Shown here: piece after piece, positions 38,958-41,695 of the stretch
How positions within the stretch are numbered: position 1 is the first letter of the stretch
Layout of the letters: each line of letters opens with the position of its first letter
Origin: a virus
DNA length: 41,695 nt
Strand: one strand, 5' to 3'
IMG/VR virus record: IMGVR_UViG_3300021512_000007
Span: 1 to 41,695 of that record
The notes under the pieces: model-generated
Seen by the model: only the letters and a program-made list of their open reading frames with translations
Database searches by the model: none
What the model was told of the DNA's origin: nothing
Position numbers and translations under genes: made by a program

Positions 38958-38969
38958 AAAACGTCCTCT

Positions 38970-39233
38970 CTACTCGGTGTATGCCGACAGCACTACTTCA
39001 ATCGTAGCGGATCGAACAGTATCAATAAACGCGGTTAAACTGGCAGCATTGCTAGTCTCTGCGCTCAGGGCGACACCTGTGTTGGCAGCCAGTGCTAACT
39101 CCGCTTCTGCAGCAAGATGTGGGCCGACATAAACCGTTCCTGAACCCTGCTCTACAGACAGGAAATGCGCTCTTGCGGTATTTCCTGCAGCTAAAGAACT
39201 CAAGTTTAGCATTCTTTGCCTTGCTGTTGTCAT
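38970..39233 (-). CDS. small virion-associated protein, 87 aa, Ala-rich
   Basis: Helical/Ala-rich protein (TTARQRMLNLSSLAAGNTAR, then EAELALAANTGVALSAETSN). ATGA overlap with the large LamG gene upstream. Role unknown, but part of the virion gene block. Confidence 0.55.
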   Translation of the reverse strand: MTTARQRMLNLSSLAAGNTARAHFLSVEQGSGTVYVGPHLAAEAELALAANTGVALSAETSNAASLTAFIDTVRSATIEVVLSAYTE

Positions 39234-41128
39234 AGTATCTCATCCCAAACCGCATCTGGTATCAAATCTATTTTTGCGGACAAGGCATTAATTGCATCTA
39301 GCAGTTCTTGATTAGTGGGTTGACCACTTATGACCAGTGCCATTACCGCAGATGCGCTTATACCAAAATTCGCTAACCCTGTGAAAAAATCATTAGCGTA
39401 GAACTCGGCGGATGGCGATAAATCAAACCCTACGTCACCTTCGATACTCTGTATGCCACCAAGAACTAATAGTGCATTCGGTATCGCAGCAAAAGACACA
39501 GAACCTTCGAGTTTATATACCGTGTTAATTTCACTAGCTATGCCTATCGCAAAATCCACCACACCGCTGATACGCTGTATCAGCTGCACCTGTGACAAGG
39601 GCGATAGATCCATAGTGATCGCGCCGGTTGTGCGCTGTATCGTTGTAATATCAGAGCCAACCAACTGCGACAGCAATGCGCTGCCCAGTAGACGCTGTGT
39701 GGTGTTAAACCCTGCGTTGGTGGTTAGATTTAAGGTTACATCACCATTAATTATCTGCTCTGCACCCAGCGCAATAATCGCATTTGCAGCTAAATCTAAA
39801 GTCACATTACCTGTGAGTAGCTGTGAGAGTGTGGTTCCGCTGGAGACACCTAATGCGAAGGCTGTATCTCCTGTGACTTTTTGACCAAGTATGATCTGTG
39901 CAGCTGACGATAGATCCGCAGAGATAGACCCAACAATGTACTGAGTTAATGTGCTAACGAAATCAGTAGATAGCGTAAAAGCTATATTGCCCAATTTATA
40001 TTGCGACAGTGCGAACCCAGAATCTATTGCCTGTGGAAAAAGTACACTACCTATTATCGCTTGTATGCCACCGAATGCTGCGTGGGGTGCGAGATCTACC
40101 GATATATCTCCAGATATTTTATCTGATAATACGATGTTAGCGGAAGCGGATAAGTCGTAAGGCACTGTGCCTGTTAATCTGCATATGGTCGATATAAGGG
40201 ACTCTGGCGTAAGGTTTAGCGACACATCGCCAGATATTTTTGAAGCTAAATTTATTATGGACTGTGACACAAGCGGTAAATCTGCTTGCATTATTGCACG
40301 CTGTACTGTGCTTAGTTGTGCCTGTGCTTGCTGGCCGAACGTGACTTGCCCTGTTAATGCTTGAAATCCCCCACCCACATCAGCACTAGGCAGCATGAAA
40401 TAGGTTTTACGGGGCTTTAGGATCTGGTAGGGGGCTTCTGATAGGCTTTTTAGCTCGTCATCACTCCTCTCGCTGTTGTAGATAGAAAGAAGAGCGATTT
40501 TTGAGGTACCGCCGTAAAGGAAGCCATCCTCGTTAGTCCTGCCAACCTGCGCAAATAACTCGCTTGTTGCTAACGCCCCTCCACTGCCGGAGAGCGCCAA
40601 CACCTGCTTCTCTCCATCCAGATACGCGACAGATGTTGTAGCCCCTGTGATCGTCCAGGCGATTGTTACGGTTTTGTTTAACTCAACGACTCCGTTTGTG
40701 TCAAAAGTTCGTCTTGCGCCTGGGCCACCCGACCCTCCGTCCCCGTATGACAGCGTTACCTTGTTGTCAGATTTTACTTGCAACCACACCCCGTGATAAT
40801 CGCCGCTGGCACTGCTTTTATAGAGCCTATTCCAAACCCCGATTTTTGTGGGGGTGAACGTCATCACCAGAGTAAACGGGACAGTAAATCCAGCAGGGGT
40901 GTGCGGCTTACCTAAATCAGCATAATCATCTACCTCGTCGCCAATAACTACGGCCGCTTCCCTATATTCCGCGCCGTTGTGCAGGGTTGCCAGTGTGCCG
41001 TCGTGCAAGTCCCGCAATCCATCAAAAACCGCAACGACATCTCTATTAATATCGTTTGACAGGGCAAGCTCACGATGCTGAGGTTTCTCGGTAGCAAACT
41101 CCTTCTTGCGAGGTATGAAAATAGCCAT
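39230..41128 (-). CDS. LamG (concanavalin-like) virion protein with tandem repeats, 632 aa
   Basis: N-terminal about 60-235 is a concanavalin/LamG-type beta-sandwich (FTLVMTFTPTKIGVWNRLYK, KTVTIAWTITGATTSVAYLD, then KIALLSIYNSERSDDELKSL, and the ...QILKPRKTYFMLP ending common in phage LamG proteins). After residue about 260 come roughly 13 degenerate repeats of 22-25 aa of the form G-(D/N)-V-x3-L-x5-A-x3-L-x(Q/L). The final part has a short helix (LLDAINALSAKIDLIPDAVW). Likely a glycan-binding decoration on head or tail. The repeats could form an extended beta stalk. Confidence 0.75.
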   Translation of the reverse strand: MAIFIPRKKEFATEKPQHRELALSNDINRDVVAVFDGLRDLHDGTLATLHNGAEYREAAVVIGDEVDDYADLGKPHTPAGFTVPFTLVMTFTPTKIGVWNRLYKSSASGDYHGVWLQVKSDNKVTLSYGDGGSGGPGARRTFDTNGVVELNKTVTIAWTITGATTSVAYLDGEKQVLALSGSGGALATSELFAQVGRTNEDGFLYGGTSKIALLSIYNSERSDDELKSLSEAPYQILKPRKTYFMLPSADVGGGFQALTGQVTFGQQAQAQLSTVQRAIMQADLPLVSQSIINLASKISGDVSLNLTPESLISTICRLTGTVPYDLSASANIVLSDKISGDISVDLAPHAAFGGIQAIIGSVLFPQAIDSGFALSQYKLGNIAFTLSTDFVSTLTQYIVGSISADLSSAAQIILGQKVTGDTAFALGVSSGTTLSQLLTGNVTLDLAANAIIALGAEQIINGDVTLNLTTNAGFNTTQRLLGSALLSQLVGSDITTIQRTTGAITMDLSPLSQVQLIQRISGVVDFAIGIASEINTVYKLEGSVSFAAIPNALLVLGGIQSIEGDVGFDLSPSAEFYANDFFTGLANFGISASAVMALVISGQPTNQELLDAINALSAKIDLIPDAVWDEIL

Positions 41129-41132
41129 ACTA

Positions 41133-41630
41133 CTAAGTCGCTTGACCTTGAATCGGCACTGGCGTTAACGAGAACCCATGATCTGTAGCTGTCGCACTCA
41201 GCGCATCGGCTGTATTATTGAAAAAGACAGGGCATCCGTGTCGGTGCTTATGCTCCAGTGTACCGCTGGCTACAAAAACCGGAGCTGTGCTGGCTTCGTC
41301 AATAGTAATGCTCCCCAAAGGCAGCAGGTTCTTCAGCTTGTCTTCAGCACTGAGCGCAATATCGCCCGTACCATCGTCATTATCAGGGTTCGTGCCGTCA
41401 GACGTTTTCCAATAAACCTGTATACGCTCACCAACAACCGGAGCTGTTGCCATTTTCACCCATGCTCTCCATACATAATCAGGGGAGAATGCAGCTGCGC
41501 CAAAATCATGCAGCGCACCTTGTCGGCCTGCTCCGGCAGCAACAGAGGTCAGGGTTAGCAGTTCATTACCGCCAGAACTTTTCCACTCTATTGCCGCTTC
41601 AGGCAGGATATATGCTGTACTTGTAGCCAC
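41133..41630 (-). CDS. virion-associated protein, 165 aa
   Basis: Beta-rich protein of a kind seen next to LamG genes in phages (SPDYVWRAWVKMATAPVVGER, FVASGTLEHKHRHGCPVFF). GTG start overlaps the previous stop (TAGTG). No known function; structural role inferred from context. Confidence 0.6.
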   Translation of the reverse strand: MATSTAYILPEAAIEWKSSGGNELLTLTSVAAGAGRQGALHDFGAAAFSPDYVWRAWVKMATAPVVGERIQVYWKTSDGTNPDNDDGTGDIALSAEDKLKNLLPLGSITIDEASTAPVFVASGTLEHKHRHGCPVFFNNTADALSATATDHGFSLTPVPIQGQAT

Positions 41631-41695
41631 TAGATAGCCCTCGCTTGTTGTACGTGACCAGGTTTGACGGCACGAATGCCTAGCTCTTGAGCGCG
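41630..41695 (-). CDS. partial CDS, C-terminal 21 codons of the next upstream gene
   Basis: The frame at the right edge ends ...KPGHVQQARAI then TAG at 41632-41630, sharing a base with the next GTG. Only 21 residues are visible, so the product is unknown. It shows that the leftward virion operon continues past the window. Confidence 0.6.
   Translation of the reverse strand, partial: RAQELGIRAVKPGHVQQARAI

Noticed and set aside
1-41695. tRNA or rRNA genes
   Set aside because: No cloverleaf-like segment or conserved tRNA boxes were recognised by eye; a covariance-model scan (tRNAscan-SE) would be needed to exclude them.

Overview
The window is part of a tailed, double-stranded DNA phage (or prophage) genome with a long non-contractile tail. 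The evidence is a long leftward run of tail genes: tube protein, chaperone pair with a -1 frameshift, 1350-residue tape measure, and several very large tail-tip proteins. The layout and protein types recall the YuA/M6 group of Pseudomonas siphophages, which are known to use sigma-54 promoters. Host identity is an inference: DnaA boxes, sigma-70 and sigma-54 promoter matches and integron cassettes all fit a proteobacterium, probably a gammaproteobacterium. Head, packaging and lysis genes are not present and presumably lie beyond the right edge.

Layout. (1) 1-350: non-coding left edge with two exact sigma-54 core promoter matches bracketing four tandem DnaA-type boxes, then an 8-bp-period repeat array and a leftward terminator. 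(2) 442-3402: leftward operon of seven small unknown genes, most joined by ATGA overlaps, behind a sigma-70 promoter and three 28-bp iterons. (3) 3961-5972: leftward HNH endonuclease, dUTPase, small Cys protein, HTH regulator and a DUF6378-like protein. (4) 5973-6716: AT-rich repeat region (nine GTGTCCC heptamers, four 18-bp repeats), a good origin candidate. (5) 6717-9852: leftward primase/SF3 helicase with a small upstream ORF. (6) 10011-15236: rightward replication operon (RHH-like protein, unknown, Cas4-like DUF2800 nuclease, DUF2815 ssDNA-binding protein, family B DNA polymerase). (7) 15282-17959: a block of integron gene cassettes with attC sites and no integrase. (8) 18002-23297: rightward accessory/replication genes, including a VRR-NUC nuclease and an SNF2 helicase carrying a mini-intein. 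(9) 23314-41695: leftward tail module, transcribed from right to left.

How it fits together. The SF3 primase-helicase, PolB, ssDNA-binding protein, Cas4-like nuclease, VRR-NUC and SNF2 helicase form a largely self-sufficient replication/recombination set, with dUTPase for nucleotide control. Three rightward promoters (15225, 18853, 22294) share a dyad between their -35 and -10 boxes, so a common regulator is likely. The tail operon is ordered completion proteins, terminator, tube, chaperones, tape measure, tip proteins, with a terminator after the tube gene.

The most unusual feature is the cassette block. It has four complete attC sites, a remnant of a fifth, and half-attC sites at both ends. 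Each cassette's first bases are complementary to its own R'' core, as expected for real integron cassettes. The block lies immediately downstream of a phage promoter.
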